Below the pieces are notes generated by a model. The model saw nothing but the letters and a program-made list of their open reading frames with translations. It was not told the DNA's origin and made no database searches. Position numbers and translations under genes: made by a program. From contig NZ_CP081006.1 in NCBI RefSeq assembly GCF_022317005.1, forward strand, positions 4,836,001 to 4,900,000: a stretch of DNA of 64,000 nt, read 5' to 3'. Shown here piece by piece: positions 41,639-51,322 of this stretch. Positions within the stretch are counted from its first letter, which is position 1. Every line of letters begins with the position of its first letter. This stretch comes from Mycobacterium sp. IDR2000157661 (GTDB taxonomy: Bacteria > Actinomycetota > Actinomycetes > Mycobacteriales > Mycobacteriaceae).

Positions 41639-43081
41639 ATGACTCTCGATATCACCGCCCGCGCCCTCGATGTGGACCTGTTGGCTCGCGAGCTGGGCAA
41701 CTGGCGGACGTCCAGTCGATCCGGTCCGGCCTACCAGGGGTTGGCCGACGCGATCCGGCTGTTGATCATCGACGGCCGACTGCCCGTCGCGGCCCGCCTG
41801 CCCAGCGAGCGCGCACTCGCCGACACACTGCGGGTGTCGCGGACCACCGTCACCGCGGCCTACACCCAACTGCGCGAAGACGGCTACCTCAACGCTCGCC
41901 GTGGCGCCCGCAGCACCACCGCGCTGCCGGTGGCACCCGCGCTGAGCCCCGACTCCGCCCCCGCCTCGGTGAGCCTGGCCGCCGCGGCGCTGTCCGCTCC
42001 GGCGGCCGCGGTGCTGGAGGCTTTCGGCGAGGCGACCCAGGACCTGGCGCCCTATCTGCACGCCCCGGGCCACGAGCTGGTGGGCGTACCCGCCCTCCGC
42101 CAGGCCATCGCCGAAAGGTATTGCGAGCGAGGGCTTCCCACTGAAGCCGACGAAGTCATGGTGACCACCGGAGCGCTGCATGCCATCGGCCTGATCCTGG
42201 CCACCTATGCTCAGGCGGGCGATCGGGTGCTGGTCGAGCAGCCCACGTACCACGGTGCGCTGTCGGCGATGACGACCTCGGGCGTGCGACCGGTGCCCGT
42301 GGCGATGACCGACGACGGCTGGGATCTCGACGCGCTGCGGGCCGTTGTCCATCAACTATCACCGAGCCTGGCCTACCTGATCCCCGACAATCAGAACCCG
42401 ACCGGCATGACGATGTCCGCCGCCGACCGAAAACGGTTGGCCCGCATCATCTCCGAGACCCGCACCCGCACCGTCATCGACGAGACCATTCTCGACATGT
42501 GGCTCGACGAGCCGACACCGGGACCCGTCGCCGCTGAAGTGACGTCGCGGCGCGACCTCGTCTTGACGGTGGGATCGATGTCGAAGTCGTTTTGGGGCGG
42601 CCTGCGGGTCGGATGGATCCGCGCCGAACGTGCCACCATCGCTACCATCGCCGCGTTGCGCCCCTCCATCGACATGGGCACAGCCGTTCTCGAACAGTAC
42701 GCCGCAGCAAGGCTTCTCGCGCGCCGCGAGGAGGTGCTGCCCGAACGCCGGCAGATCCTGCGCGAGCGTCGCGCCCACCTGCAGTCGCTGTTGAGCGAGC
42801 ACCTGCCCGACTGGCAGCCCGGTCCTGGCGTCGGCGGCATGTCGCTGTGGGTGCGGCTGCCCGCGCCGATGAGCACCGCGCTGTCGGCGGCGGCGTCGCG
42901 GCTGGGGCTGGACCTGCCCGCGGGGCCGCGATTCGGCGTCGACGGCACCCTCGAGCGATTCGTCCGGGTGCCCTACGCCCTGCCCGAGGACCAGTTGACC
43001 GAGGCGGTGGAGCTGCTCGCCAGGGCCTGGCACAGTGTCACCGGTTCTTCGGCGCCGGAGCCGACGACCGTGGTGGTCTGA
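41639..43081 (+). CDS. MocR-type regulator (GntR HTH plus aminotransferase domain)
   Basis: Protein of 480 residues. The N-terminal GntR winged helix (PAYQGLADAIRLLIIDGRLP, LPSERALADTLRVSRTTVTAAYTQL) is joined to a fold-I aminotransferase domain: NPTGMTMSAADRKRLARI, DETILDMW and PLP Lys in TVGSMSKSFWGGLRVGW. Regulators of this type bind PLP or an amino-acid-PLP adduct to control vitamin B6, GABA or export genes. The target is not evident; only a 51-residue ORF lies opposite. Confidence 0.9.
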   Translation: MTLDITARALDVDLLARELGNWRTSSRSGPAYQGLADAIRLLIIDGRLPVAARLPSERALADTLRVSRTTVTAAYTQLREDGYLNARRGARSTTALPVAPALSPDSAPASVSLAAAALSAPAAAVLEAFGEATQDLAPYLHAPGHELVGVPALRQAIAERYCERGLPTEADEVMVTTGALHAIGLILATYAQAGDRVLVEQPTYHGALSAMTTSGVRPVPVAMTDDGWDLDALRAVVHQLSPSLAYLIPDNQNPTGMTMSAADRKRLARIISETRTRTVIDETILDMWLDEPTPGPVAAEVTSRRDLVLTVGSMSKSFWGGLRVGWIRAERATIATIAALRPSIDMGTAVLEQYAAARLLARREEVLPERRQILRERRAHLQSLLSEHLPDWQPGPGVGGMSLWVRLPAPMSTALSAAASRLGLDLPAGPRFGVDGTLERFVRVPYALPEDQLTEAVELLARAWHSVTGSSAPEPTTVVV

Positions 43082-43091
43082 ATCCGGGGCG

Positions 43092-44333
43092 TCAGTCCGG
43101 GATGTCGACGCGGCGCACCACACCGTCGATGGCGTCGGCCGCCTCGATCTCGCCGCGGGTGACGCCCAACAGGAACAGCACGGTGTCCAGATAGGGATGG
43201 CTCAGCGACGCGTCGGCGACCTCGCGCAGCGCCGGCTTGGCGTTGAAGGCCACGCCCAGTCCGGCGGCGGCGAGCATATCCATGTCGTTGGCGCCGTCGC
43301 CGACCGCGACGGTCTGCTCCATCGGCACCCCGGCCTGTTGGGCGAAGTCGCGCAGCGCCTTGGCCTTTCCGGGTCGGTCGATGACGTCGCCGACCACCCG
43401 GCCGGTGAGCTTGCCGTCGACGATCTCCAGCTCGTTGGCCGCGACGAAGTCCATCATCAACTCGTTGGCCAGTGGCTCGATCACCTGGCGGAAACCGCCC
43501 GAGACGATGCCGCAGTGATAGCCCAGCCGCCGCAGCGTGCGCAGTGTGGTGCGGGCACCGGGGGTGAGCTCGATCTGCTCGGCGACATCGTCGAGCACCG
43601 ATGCCGGCAACCCCGCGAGCGTGGCCACCCGGCGGTGCAGCGACTCGGCGAAATCGAGTTCACCGCGCATCGCCGCCTCGGTCACCTCCGCGACCGCGGC
43701 TTCGGCTCCCACCCGCGCGGCCAGCATCTCGATCACCTCGCCCTGGATCAGCGTCGAGTCGACGTCGAAGACGATCAGCCGCTTGGCCCGCCGCGAGAGG
43801 CTGTAGTCCTCGAGCGCGATGTCGATCTCCTCGGCAACCGCGACCCGGGCCAGCGTCTTCTGCAGCTGCTCGTAGTCGGCACCGGCGGGCACCGACACCC
43901 TCAGCTCCAATCCCGTTACCGGATAGTCCGATACGCCCCGGATGGTGTCGATGTTGACGCCCAGTTCGGCGACCTCGCGGGCCACCACCCCGAACGCCTC
44001 TGCGGTGATCGGACGGCCGAGGACGACGATGGTGTGCGTGGACGGCTCGCGCAGCACCGGCATGCTGTCGCTGGGCTCGATCGTGACGTCGAGGCCGACG
44101 CCGTTGATCGCCGAGGTCACCTCGTCGCGCAGCTCAGCACCAGCGGCGACCTCCGCCGGGCCGGCGACCAGGACACCCAGTGTCAACCTGCCCCGGACCA
44201 CGACCTGCTCGACGTTGAGCAGGTCGACCTTGTGCCGCGACAGCACCTCGAACAGCGCCGAGGTGACGCCCGGCTGATCGCGTCCGGTGACGGTGATCAG
44301 CAGCGACGACCGGTCTCGCGACGAGGCGATCAC
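43092..44333 (-). CDS. serB2: Phosphoserine phosphatase SerB2
   Basis: Last enzyme of serine biosynthesis, 413 residues. Two N-terminal ACT domains (LLITVTGRDQPGVTSALFEVL and TIVVLGRPITAEAFGVVAREV) bind serine and regulate oligomerisation. The HAD domain has DVDSTLIQGEVIEML with nucleophile Asp, VSGGFRQVIEP, the Lys of GKAKALRDF and GDGANDMDMLAAAG. Matches Rv3042c closely in length and order. GTG 44333 start; 62 nt downstream of ctaD. Confidence 0.96.
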   Translation of the reverse strand: MIASSRDRSSLLITVTGRDQPGVTSALFEVLSRHKVDLLNVEQVVVRGRLTLGVLVAGPAEVAAGAELRDEVTSAINGVGLDVTIEPSDSMPVLREPSTHTIVVLGRPITAEAFGVVAREVAELGVNIDTIRGVSDYPVTGLELRVSVPAGADYEQLQKTLARVAVAEEIDIALEDYSLSRRAKRLIVFDVDSTLIQGEVIEMLAARVGAEAAVAEVTEAAMRGELDFAESLHRRVATLAGLPASVLDDVAEQIELTPGARTTLRTLRRLGYHCGIVSGGFRQVIEPLANELMMDFVAANELEIVDGKLTGRVVGDVIDRPGKAKALRDFAQQAGVPMEQTVAVGDGANDMDMLAAAGLGVAFNAKPALREVADASLSHPYLDTVLFLLGVTRGEIEAADAIDGVVRRVDIPD

Positions 44334-44395
44334 AGTCTCGAGCGCCGATACGAGGAGCGAACCACCTTCGGCATCTCCACCCCAGGGCCGCGGGC

Positions 44396-46147
44396 CTAGC
44401 TGCTGCGGTCGGGCTCGGTACGGGGTCCGAAGCCCTCCGCCGATTCACCCACCGTCGCATGCTTGCCGATGTGCGCCTCGGCGCGCATCCGGTCGATCAT
44501 GTGCGGGTAGTGCAGCTCGAACGCCGGGCGCTCCGAACGGATCCGGGGCAGCTCGGTGAAGTTGTGCCGCGGCGGCGGGCAGGAGGTCGCCCACTCCAGC
44601 GAGTTGCCGTAGCCCCACGGGTCGTCGACGGTGACCGGCTCGCCGTAGCGCCAACTCTTGAACACGTTCCACACGAACGGGATCGTCGAGATGCCCAGGA
44701 TGAACGCGCCGATGGTCGAGACGACGTTGAGCGTGGTGAAGCCGTCGCTGGGCAGGTAGTCAGCGTAGCGGCGCGGCATGCCCTCGTCGCCCACCCAGTG
44801 CTGCACCAGGAAGGTTGTGTGGAAGCCGATGAACGTCAACCAGAAGTGCAGTTTGCCCAACCGCTCGTCGAGCAGGCGGCCGGTCATCTTGGGGAACCAG
44901 AAGTAGATGCCGGCGTAGGTGGCGAACACGATGGTGCCGAAGAGCACGTAGTGGAAGTGCGCGACGACGAAGTAGCTGTCGGTGACGTGGAAGTCCAGCG
45001 GCGGGCTGGCCAGCAGCACGCCCGACAGGCCACCCAACAGGAAGGTCAGCAGGAAGCCCACCGAGAACAACATCGGTGTCTCGAATGTCAACTGCCCCTT
45101 CCACATCGTGCCTATCCAGTTGAAGAACTTGATCCCGGTGGGCACCGCGATCAGGAACGTCATGAAGGAGAAGAAGGGCAGCAGGACGGCGCCGGTCGCA
45201 TACATGTGGTGCGCCCACACCGCCACCGAGAGCGCGGCGATCGCCAACGTCGCGTAGATCAGCGTGGTGTAGCCGAAGATCGGCTTGCGCGAGAACACCG
45301 GGAAGATCTCGGTGACGATGCCGAAGAACGGCAACGCGATGATGTAGACCTCGGGGTGTCCGAAGAACCAGAACAGGTGTTGCCACAGCAGCACCCCACC
45401 GTTGGCGGGGTCGTAGATGTGCGCGCCGAGGTGGCGGTCGGCGGCCAGGCCGAACAGCGCGGCGGTCAGCAGCGGGAAGGCCATCAGCACCAGGATCGAC
45501 GTCACCAGGATGTTCCAGGTGAAGATCGGCATCCGGAACATCGTCATCCCGGGAGCCCGCATACACACCACGGTGGTGACCATGTTGACGCCACCGAGGA
45601 TGGTGCCCAGACCACCCACCGCCAGACCCATGATCCACAGGTCACCGCCGGTGCCTGGTGAGTGAATGGCGCTGCTCAGCGGCGTGTACGCGGTCCAGCC
45701 GAAGTCCGCGGCGCCGGCGGGGGTGATGAATCCGGCGATCGCGATCAGCGCGCCGAACAGGAACAGCCAGAAGGAGAACGCGTTCAGCCGCGGGAACGCG
45801 ACGTCGGGGGCGCCGATCTGCAGGGGCAGCACCAGGTTGGCGAAGCCGAACACGATCGGGGTGGCGTAGAACAGCAGCATCACCGTGCCGTGCATGGTGA
45901 ACAGCTGGTTGTACTGCTCATTGCTCAGGAACTGCAGCCCCGGCATGGCCAGCTCGGTCCGCATGAACAGCGCCATCAGCCCGCCGATGAAGAAGAAGAT
46001 GAAGCAGGCGACGCAGTACATGATGCCGATCATCTTGTGATCGGTCGTCGTGATGAGCTTGTAGATCAGGTTGCCCTTGGGGCCAAGCCGGGCCGGGAAC
46101 GGACGCCGTGCCTCGAGTTCTCCGATCGGGGGCGCTTCGGCTACCAA
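44396..46147 (-). CDS. ctaD: Cytochrome c oxidase subunit I
   Basis: Catalytic subunit of the aa3 terminal oxidase, 583 residues with twelve transmembrane helices. CuB/haem ligands are visible: His in FTMHGTVMLLFYA, HPEVYIIALPFFG (His-Tyr pair), WAHHMYATG and VVAHFHYVLFG; EMIGRLLDERL-type loops and PWGYGNSLEWATSCPPP follow. The start is TTG 46147 (product MVAEAPPIGEL), because GGAGG sits 5 nt upstream (plus strand 46153-46157). It works with CtaC/CtaE and the bcc complex, encoded elsewhere. Confidence 0.95.
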   Translation of the reverse strand: MVAEAPPIGELEARRPFPARLGPKGNLIYKLITTTDHKMIGIMYCVACFIFFFIGGLMALFMRTELAMPGLQFLSNEQYNQLFTMHGTVMLLFYATPIVFGFANLVLPLQIGAPDVAFPRLNAFSFWLFLFGALIAIAGFITPAGAADFGWTAYTPLSSAIHSPGTGGDLWIMGLAVGGLGTILGGVNMVTTVVCMRAPGMTMFRMPIFTWNILVTSILVLMAFPLLTAALFGLAADRHLGAHIYDPANGGVLLWQHLFWFFGHPEVYIIALPFFGIVTEIFPVFSRKPIFGYTTLIYATLAIAALSVAVWAHHMYATGAVLLPFFSFMTFLIAVPTGIKFFNWIGTMWKGQLTFETPMLFSVGFLLTFLLGGLSGVLLASPPLDFHVTDSYFVVAHFHYVLFGTIVFATYAGIYFWFPKMTGRLLDERLGKLHFWLTFIGFHTTFLVQHWVGDEGMPRRYADYLPSDGFTTLNVVSTIGAFILGISTIPFVWNVFKSWRYGEPVTVDDPWGYGNSLEWATSCPPPRHNFTELPRIRSERPAFELHYPHMIDRMRAEAHIGKHATVGESAEGFGPRTEPDRSS

Positions 46148-46305
46148 CAGGTCCTCCAAATAATCCGGTCGGCCACGCAACTTTCTGACTCCGAATCCTA
46201 GCCCCCCGACCACCCGTGGGTCGTGGCGGTCCTACAAACGGTCGTATTTGCGTCGCCGACGCGGGCTGACGGGCTCGGAGCTGCCCGGATGTTACCGTCG
46301 GCGAC

Positions 46306-47409
46306 GTGCTGACCAGCGGACGACGGATGCGCCATGTCGCCGCCTCGGTCGCTGTCCTCACGGCGGTCGTGGTGACCCTGCTCAGCGGGTGCGGATTCCC
46401 CGGCGGAGACCCGCCCACGCCGGCCGACGCCCAGACCGTCGTCACCAGTACGACGCGGATCGCCGGGGCGGGTGTGCTGGGCAACGAACGCCGCCCCGAC
46501 GAGTCTTGTGCACCGGAGCCGGCTGCCGTCGACCCGGGGCCGCCGGACCGCGTCGTCGGCCACGCGGCGGGCGAGACGCGGGTGCAGGCGGACCCGCAGC
46601 GCATCGTCGTCCTCTCCGGCGACCAACTCGACGCGCTGTGCGCGCTTGGCCTGCAATCGCGGATCGTGGCGGCCGCGCTGCCCGATGGCTCGGACTCCCA
46701 GCCCTCGTACCTCGGCCAAGTCATCCATGACGTGCCCGCGGTCGGCACCCGCAGCGATCCCGACCTCGAGGCCATCAGGGCAGCCGATCCAGACCTGATC
46801 CTAGGTTCACAGGCGCTGACTCCCGAGGCGTTCGCGCCGCTCTCGGACATCGCACCCACGGTGTTCACCGGACCGTCCGGGCCACAGTGGCAGGACAATC
46901 TGCGCACCGCAGGCGAGGCGACCGGACGGTCCGGCGCCGCCAACGGGTTGATCGACGGCTTCCGGCGCGCCGCCGACAGAACGGGCGCGGAGAACGACGC
47001 CACCCATTTCCAGGCCTCCGTCGTACAGTTCACCGACACCACCATGCGGGTCTTCGGCGTCGACACGTTCCCCGGCAGCGTGCTCGCCGAGGTGGGCGTC
47101 GATCGCCCTGCGGCACAACGATTCACCGACAAGCCGTACCTAGAGGTGGGTATCACCGAGGACGATCTGGCCGAGTCTGCCGACCTGTCCGCGGCCGACG
47201 GCGACATCGTCTACCTGTCGTTCGCATCCCCAGAAGCCAGGGAGCGCGCCACCGCGGTGCTGGAAAGCGACGCCTGGAGGAAATTGAGCGCAACCCGCGA
47301 CGGCCGCGTCTTCGCGGTCAACAACGAGGTGTGGCAGGCCGGAGAGGGCATCGTCGCCGCCCGCGGGATCCTGGCCGACCTGCAGTGGCTCAACGCGCCG
47401 ATCAACTAG
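46306..47409 (+). CDS. fecB: FecB-like periplasmic siderophore-binding lipoprotein
   Basis: Protein of 367 residues. Signal peptide (MRHVAASVAVLTAVVVTLLS) with lipobox LSGC; class III solute-binding domain from about residue 95 (RIVVLSGDQLDALCALGLQSRIVAAAL, DLEAIRAADPDLILGSQAL, VFAVNNEVWQAGEGIVAARGIL). M. tuberculosis FecB (Rv3044) binds ferric carboxymycobactin and affects cell-wall permeability. TACCGT (46293-46298) is 7 nt before GTG 46306, a leaderless promoter. Confidence 0.93.
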   Translation: MLTSGRRMRHVAASVAVLTAVVVTLLSGCGFPGGDPPTPADAQTVVTSTTRIAGAGVLGNERRPDESCAPEPAAVDPGPPDRVVGHAAGETRVQADPQRIVVLSGDQLDALCALGLQSRIVAAALPDGSDSQPSYLGQVIHDVPAVGTRSDPDLEAIRAADPDLILGSQALTPEAFAPLSDIAPTVFTGPSGPQWQDNLRTAGEATGRSGAANGLIDGFRRAADRTGAENDATHFQASVVQFTDTTMRVFGVDTFPGSVLAEVGVDRPAAQRFTDKPYLEVGITEDDLAESADLSAADGDIVYLSFASPEARERATAVLESDAWRKLSATRDGRVFAVNNEVWQAGEGIVAARGILADLQWLNAPIN

Positions 47410-47437
47410 TTCGACCAGTCCGACTACATTGAGCCGG

Positions 47438-47713
47438 GTGTTCCACGTCCTCAGGTCGACATACCTGCAATCCGCCGACGTCGTGAACCGGACCCGGCCC
47501 GCGCATCTGGAGTGGCTGCGGGGCGAGGTCGCGGCCGGACGCATCGTGCTGGCCGGCCGCCTCGACGACGAATCCGGGGCGGTGCTGCTCACCGGCGACA
47601 TGGACGCCGAGGAGGTGCAGGACATCGTGGACCGCGATCCCTACACCGCGGCCGGTGTGGCCCGCTACGAGCGACTCTCCTTCAACGGCGCCTTCCGCGC
47701 GCCCGGCCTCTAG
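47438..47713 (+). CDS. YciI-family protein
   Basis: Protein of 91 residues with a YCII dimeric alpha-beta barrel: FHVLRSTYLQSADVVNRTRPAHLEWLR, AAGRIVLAGRLDDESGAVLL and VDRDPYTAAGVARYERLSF, with the conserved His (AHLEWL) and Asp-Pro (DRDPY). Related to muconolactone isomerase-like folds; substrate unknown. TACATT (47425-47430) is 7 nt before GTG 47438, favouring this leaderless start over TTG 47429. Confidence 0.82.
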   Translation: MFHVLRSTYLQSADVVNRTRPAHLEWLRGEVAAGRIVLAGRLDDESGAVLLTGDMDAEEVQDIVDRDPYTAAGVARYERLSFNGAFRAPGL

Positions 47714-47830
47714 GACTCACGTCACACCCGGACCCGGGATGAAGCGGACCCGGGTTCGGGGTTGACTGCCGGAGGGCCGCACCGTCGCGGCGATCCGAAG
47801 ATGTTCCCCGATGTGAAGCAGAAGGCTGCC

Positions 47831-48880
47831 ATGAGCACCGTCACCGCATACGCCGCGCCGTCGGCGACCGAACCACTGATCAAGACCACCATCACCCGCC
47901 GCGACGTCGGACCGCACGACGTCGCGTTCGACATCCACTTCGCCGGCATCTGTCACTCCGACATCCACACCGTGCGCGACGAGTGGGGCCGAGCGAATTA
48001 TCCGGTGGTGCCCGGGCACGAGATCGCGGGCGTCGTGACCGAGGTCGGTTCGGAGGTGACGAGGTACCGGGTCGGTGACCGCGTGGGCGTCGGCTGTTTC
48101 GTCGATTCGTGCCGTGAGTGTCCGCAGTGCCGCGCCGGTGAAGAGCAGTACTGCACCAACCCCGGGATGGTCGGCACCTACAACTCCGTCGGTCGCGACG
48201 GGCAACCGACGCAGGGCGGCTACAGCGGCGCGATCGTGGTCGACGAGAACTACGTCCTGAGCATTCCCGACAGCCTGCCGTTGGACGCCGCCGCGCCGCT
48301 GCTGTGCGCGGGCATCACGCTCTATTCGCCGCTGCGTCACTGGAAGGCCGGTCCGGGCACGCGTGTCGCTGTGATCGGGCTCGGCGGGCTGGGCCACATG
48401 GGCGTCAAGCTCGCACACGCGATGGGCGCGCACGTGACTGTGCTGAGCCAATCGCTGAAGAAGATGGAAGACGGCCTGCGACTCGGCGCCGACGAGTACT
48501 ACGCGACCTCGGATCGCGACACGTTCACCAAGCTGGCCGGCTCGTTCGACCTGATTCTCAACACCGTTTCGGCCAACCTGAACCTCGGCAGCTACCTGCA
48601 GCTGCTCAAGCTCGACGGCACGCTCGTCGAACTCGGGATGCCCGAGAACCCGATGTCGGTGCCTGCCGGCGCGCTGATCTTCGGCCGCCGCAGCATCGCG
48701 GGATCGCTGATCGGCGGCATCGCCGAGACACAGGAAATGCTCGACTTCTGCGCCGAGCACGGCGTGCTGCCCGAGATCGAGGTCGTCGCACCCGACTACA
48801 TCAACGAGGCTTACGAGCGGGTGCTGGCCAGCGATGTGCGCTACCGGTTCGTGATCGACACCGCGCCATTGCGGGGCTGA
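47831..48880 (+). CDS. adhC: NADP-dependent alcohol dehydrogenase AdhC
   Basis: Zinc medium-chain dehydrogenase of 349 residues. Catalytic zinc: GICHSDIH, the GHE of VPGHEIAGVV and a distal Cys; structural zinc four-Cys lobe CRECPQCRAGEEQYC. The nucleotide site VIGLGGLGHMGVKLAHAMG is followed by VLSQS, lacking the Asp that selects NAD, so NADPH is expected. Resembles YahK/cinnamyl alcohol dehydrogenases. Matches Rv3045. ATG 47831 has GAAGG upstream. Confidence 0.95.
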   Translation: MSTVTAYAAPSATEPLIKTTITRRDVGPHDVAFDIHFAGICHSDIHTVRDEWGRANYPVVPGHEIAGVVTEVGSEVTRYRVGDRVGVGCFVDSCRECPQCRAGEEQYCTNPGMVGTYNSVGRDGQPTQGGYSGAIVVDENYVLSIPDSLPLDAAAPLLCAGITLYSPLRHWKAGPGTRVAVIGLGGLGHMGVKLAHAMGAHVTVLSQSLKKMEDGLRLGADEYYATSDRDTFTKLAGSFDLILNTVSANLNLGSYLQLLKLDGTLVELGMPENPMSVPAGALIFGRRSIAGSLIGGIAETQEMLDFCAEHGVLPEIEVVAPDYINEAYERVLASDVRYRFVIDTAPLRG

Positions 48881-48883
48881 CCG

Positions 48884-49336
48884 TCAGAACTGGCGGACTT
48901 CCTGGGCGTCGACTGTGATTCCGTGGTTGGTGGCGTCATAGGTGAACCGGGTCTTCAAACCCTCGTCCTGAACGGTCCAGCCGTTGGTGCGGTACGTCTC
49001 CCCGGGGCCGATGACGACACTGCCTGCCGTGGGGTCCTGAGGGGAGGGGACAGTTCCCTTCTCCCAATACAGTTCGCCGGTGCCGCGGACCACCGGGACG
49101 TTCAGCAGGTTGTTGAATTTGGACGTCTCCCACGGTGACTGGCCCCACGGCTGCCCATCGGATCGCTGGCATGTGGCGATCGGTCCACCTCCACGTTCCA
49201 GGTCGTTCGCGCTCACCAGGCATCGGACCGCGCCGTCGTCGATCAGGACGACCTGGCCGGCGTCGGCGCCGGCCTGTGGTGCCAGCGGCAGAGCGACGAA
49301 GAGCGCTGCCGAGGCGGTGATCATCAGCCGAGTCAT
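48884..49336 (-). CDS. Secreted conserved hypothetical protein
   Basis: Protein of 150 residues. Signal peptide (MTRLMITASAALFVALPLAP, cleavage near AGA-DA) and a small mature domain with two Cys (VRCLVSAND, IATCQRSDG) likely disulfide-bonded, SKFNNLLNVPVV and TYRTNGWTVQDEGLKTRFTYDATNHGI. No family recognised. ATG 49336 with GAGGACGG upstream; convergent to adhC with a 3-nt gap. Confidence 0.78.
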   Translation of the reverse strand: MTRLMITASAALFVALPLAPQAGADAGQVVLIDDGAVRCLVSANDLERGGGPIATCQRSDGQPWGQSPWETSKFNNLLNVPVVRGTGELYWEKGTVPSPQDPTAGSVVIGPGETYRTNGWTVQDEGLKTRFTYDATNHGITVDAQEVRQF

Positions 49337-49378
49337 GTCCGTCCTCATTCGTGCCACATCGTTTCGTGAGGGATGGTC

Positions 49379-50341
49379 TCACGGCGCTGGACCCGAGTCG
49401 CCGGGTTCGGGGGAAACTGGTCGAGACGGGGATGGGCGTCGGGCTCGCACAGCGACCAGACCGCCGCCGACGACGAGCGCCATGCCCAGGCAGGCCGATA
49501 GCGTCGGTCGCTGCTGCCAGACGATCCAGTCGATGAGCGCGGTGAACACGATGACCGAGTAGATGAACGGGCCCACCTTCTCGGCGGAGGCGTAGCGGTA
49601 GGCCACGACGATGAGGACTTGCGACGCAAGCTGAGCGAACCCGAGCGCCAACAGCCACGGCCACACCGTGGCCGGGATGGGTTGCCAGTCGGCCACGGCG
49701 ATGGGAATCGACATCGCGCTGGAGAGCAGGAAGTAGTAGAAGAGAATCCTGATCATGGGTTCGGTCGACCCGAGCCACCGGACCGACATCATGGCGACTG
49801 CCAGGAACCCGGCACCGGCGAGCGCGGACAACTCACCGAGGCTGAAGCCCGGGCCTTGGGGGCGCAGTACGAGCGCCACCCCGACAAAGCCGATGCCTGC
49901 GCCGATCCAGGTCGCTCCCGCCACCCGCTGCCGCGTTACGGCCCAGGCGATGAACGGCATCCACAGCGGCGCGCTGTAGGTCAGCAGCGATGCGTTGGCC
50001 AGCGGAACCTGGGTGATGGCGAAGAACAGTGCGTACCAGCACGCGGTGCCCGTCGCCGCCCGCAAGATGTGCAGACCGAACCTACGCGTCCTCAGCGACG
50101 AGCACCCGCCGCGCAGCGCCACCGGGATGACGTAGAGAAGGCCGATCGCGTTCTGGAAGAGCAGCAGCACCCCCGTCGACGTGTACTGTCCGGACACCTT
50201 CGCCAGAACGCCCACCAGAGCGACGCAGAAGAAGGCTGCGACAGTCAGTCCTGCGCCCAGGACCAGGTTCTCGGCCCGGTGACCCGCGCCGGTGCCGGGC
50301 CTCGGACGAGCCGACGGTGAGGCTGCGCCGGTGTCCGTCAC
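49379..50341 (-). CDS. EamA/DMT-family permease
   Basis: Drug/metabolite transporter family protein of 320 residues with about ten transmembrane helices as two EamA repeats (LVLGAGLTVAAFFCVALVGVLAK, PLANASLLTYSAPLWMPFIAW, LGSTEPMIRILFYYFLLSSAM, EKVGPFIYSVIVFTALIDWIVW). GTG 50341 overlaps the stop of the TctC-type gene by 4 nt, so the two are coupled. Direction and substrate unknown. Confidence 0.87.
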   Translation of the reverse strand: MTDTGAASPSARPRPGTGAGHRAENLVLGAGLTVAAFFCVALVGVLAKVSGQYTSTGVLLLFQNAIGLLYVIPVALRGGCSSLRTRRFGLHILRAATGTACWYALFFAITQVPLANASLLTYSAPLWMPFIAWAVTRQRVAGATWIGAGIGFVGVALVLRPQGPGFSLGELSALAGAGFLAVAMMSVRWLGSTEPMIRILFYYFLLSSAMSIPIAVADWQPIPATVWPWLLALGFAQLASQVLIVVAYRYASAEKVGPFIYSVIVFTALIDWIVWQQRPTLSACLGMALVVGGGLVAVRARRPSPSRPVSPEPGDSGPAP

Positions 50342-51306
50342 CGGTGGGCCGCAGCTTCGAGCGCGGTCTTGACGTCCTCCTGCGTCGTGGCCAGAAAGGT
50401 CTGGAACTGGTCACCGGTCATGAAGGTGGTCGTGAAATGGCCGCGCTCCGAAATGTGTTGCCACGTCGGCGACTCCACCATCCTCGCGAGCGCCGTCTGC
50501 CAGTACTCGACGGCGTACGGCGGCATGTCGGGTGGTCCGTAGAGGCCGCGCCAGTTGGACAGGGTGACGTCGAGTCCTTGTTCTCTTGCGGTGGGTACGT
50601 CGAGACCGGGCAACCGGTTCTCGGCCAGCAAACCCAGTGCCATGAGGTCTCCGGACCCGATTTGGTCGATGAACTCGCTGACACCGCCGATGGCCACGTC
50701 GACGTGCTCCCTGCGCAGCGCGGCGTTCTGGTCACCGCCGCCTTCGTGGGTTACGTAGTGAATGGTGGACGGGTCGCCACCGGCCGCCGACACGAGTAGG
50801 TCGAACGGAGCCTCATCGTCATGAGCGGCACCAACGACGACGCCTGCCGGGTCGGACGTGATTGCCGACATGACGTCATTGAGGTTGGTGAACGCAGAGC
50901 CGGGAAGGGTGACGACGGCGTAGTACTCGGTCATCAGCCGGGCGATCATGGTGACGTCGCGGTATCCGTAGCTGGACTTGCCGCTCAACTGATTCACCAT
51001 CATCGACAAGGATGTGACTGCGACTTGGTTGTCCGCACCGCGGTTGTGCTGCACCATCGTCGCCAGGAAGTCGGCACCGCTTCCGCCGGGGCGATTGTGC
51101 ACCGGCAGCGGCACATTGACGATGTGCTCTTTCTGCAGGGCATCGACGACCGAGCGGATGGTGAGGTCGAACCCGCTGCCCGGATTGGCTCCCGCCGTCA
51201 TCGTGACGGGTCCGGTGGGGTAGGGCGCTGCCTCGGCGACGGACGGACAGTACAGACAAGCGGTCAGCAGGAAAGCGATCATTGTGCTGAAGGCGGACTT
51301 GATCAT
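50338..51306 (-). CDS. TctC/Bug-type substrate-binding protein
   Basis: Protein of 322 residues of the tripartite tricarboxylate transporter (TTT) receptor family. It has a signal peptide (STMIAFLLTACLYCPSVAEA), then YPTGPVTMTAGANPGSGFDLTIRSVVDAL, VHNRPGGSGADFLATMVQHN and NWRGLYGPPDMPPYAVEYWQ. TctC proteins bind carboxylates and normally pair with TctA/TctB permeases; none are here, and an EamA permease follows instead. ATG 51306, 16 nt after the SDR stop. Confidence 0.88.
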   Translation of the reverse strand: MIKSAFSTMIAFLLTACLYCPSVAEAAPYPTGPVTMTAGANPGSGFDLTIRSVVDALQKEHIVNVPLPVHNRPGGSGADFLATMVQHNRGADNQVAVTSLSMMVNQLSGKSSYGYRDVTMIARLMTEYYAVVTLPGSAFTNLNDVMSAITSDPAGVVVGAAHDDEAPFDLLVSAAGGDPSTIHYVTHEGGGDQNAALRREHVDVAIGGVSEFIDQIGSGDLMALGLLAENRLPGLDVPTAREQGLDVTLSNWRGLYGPPDMPPYAVEYWQTALARMVESPTWQHISERGHFTTTFMTGDQFQTFLATTQEDVKTALEAAAHR

Positions 51307-51322
51307 CGGGCGGTGGGCGCTT

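Noticed and set aside
47726..47762. Direct GGACCCGGG repeats and an imperfect hairpin before adhC
   Set aside because: Short GC-only similarity with a mismatch; compatible with chance in this composition and not needed to explain either gene.
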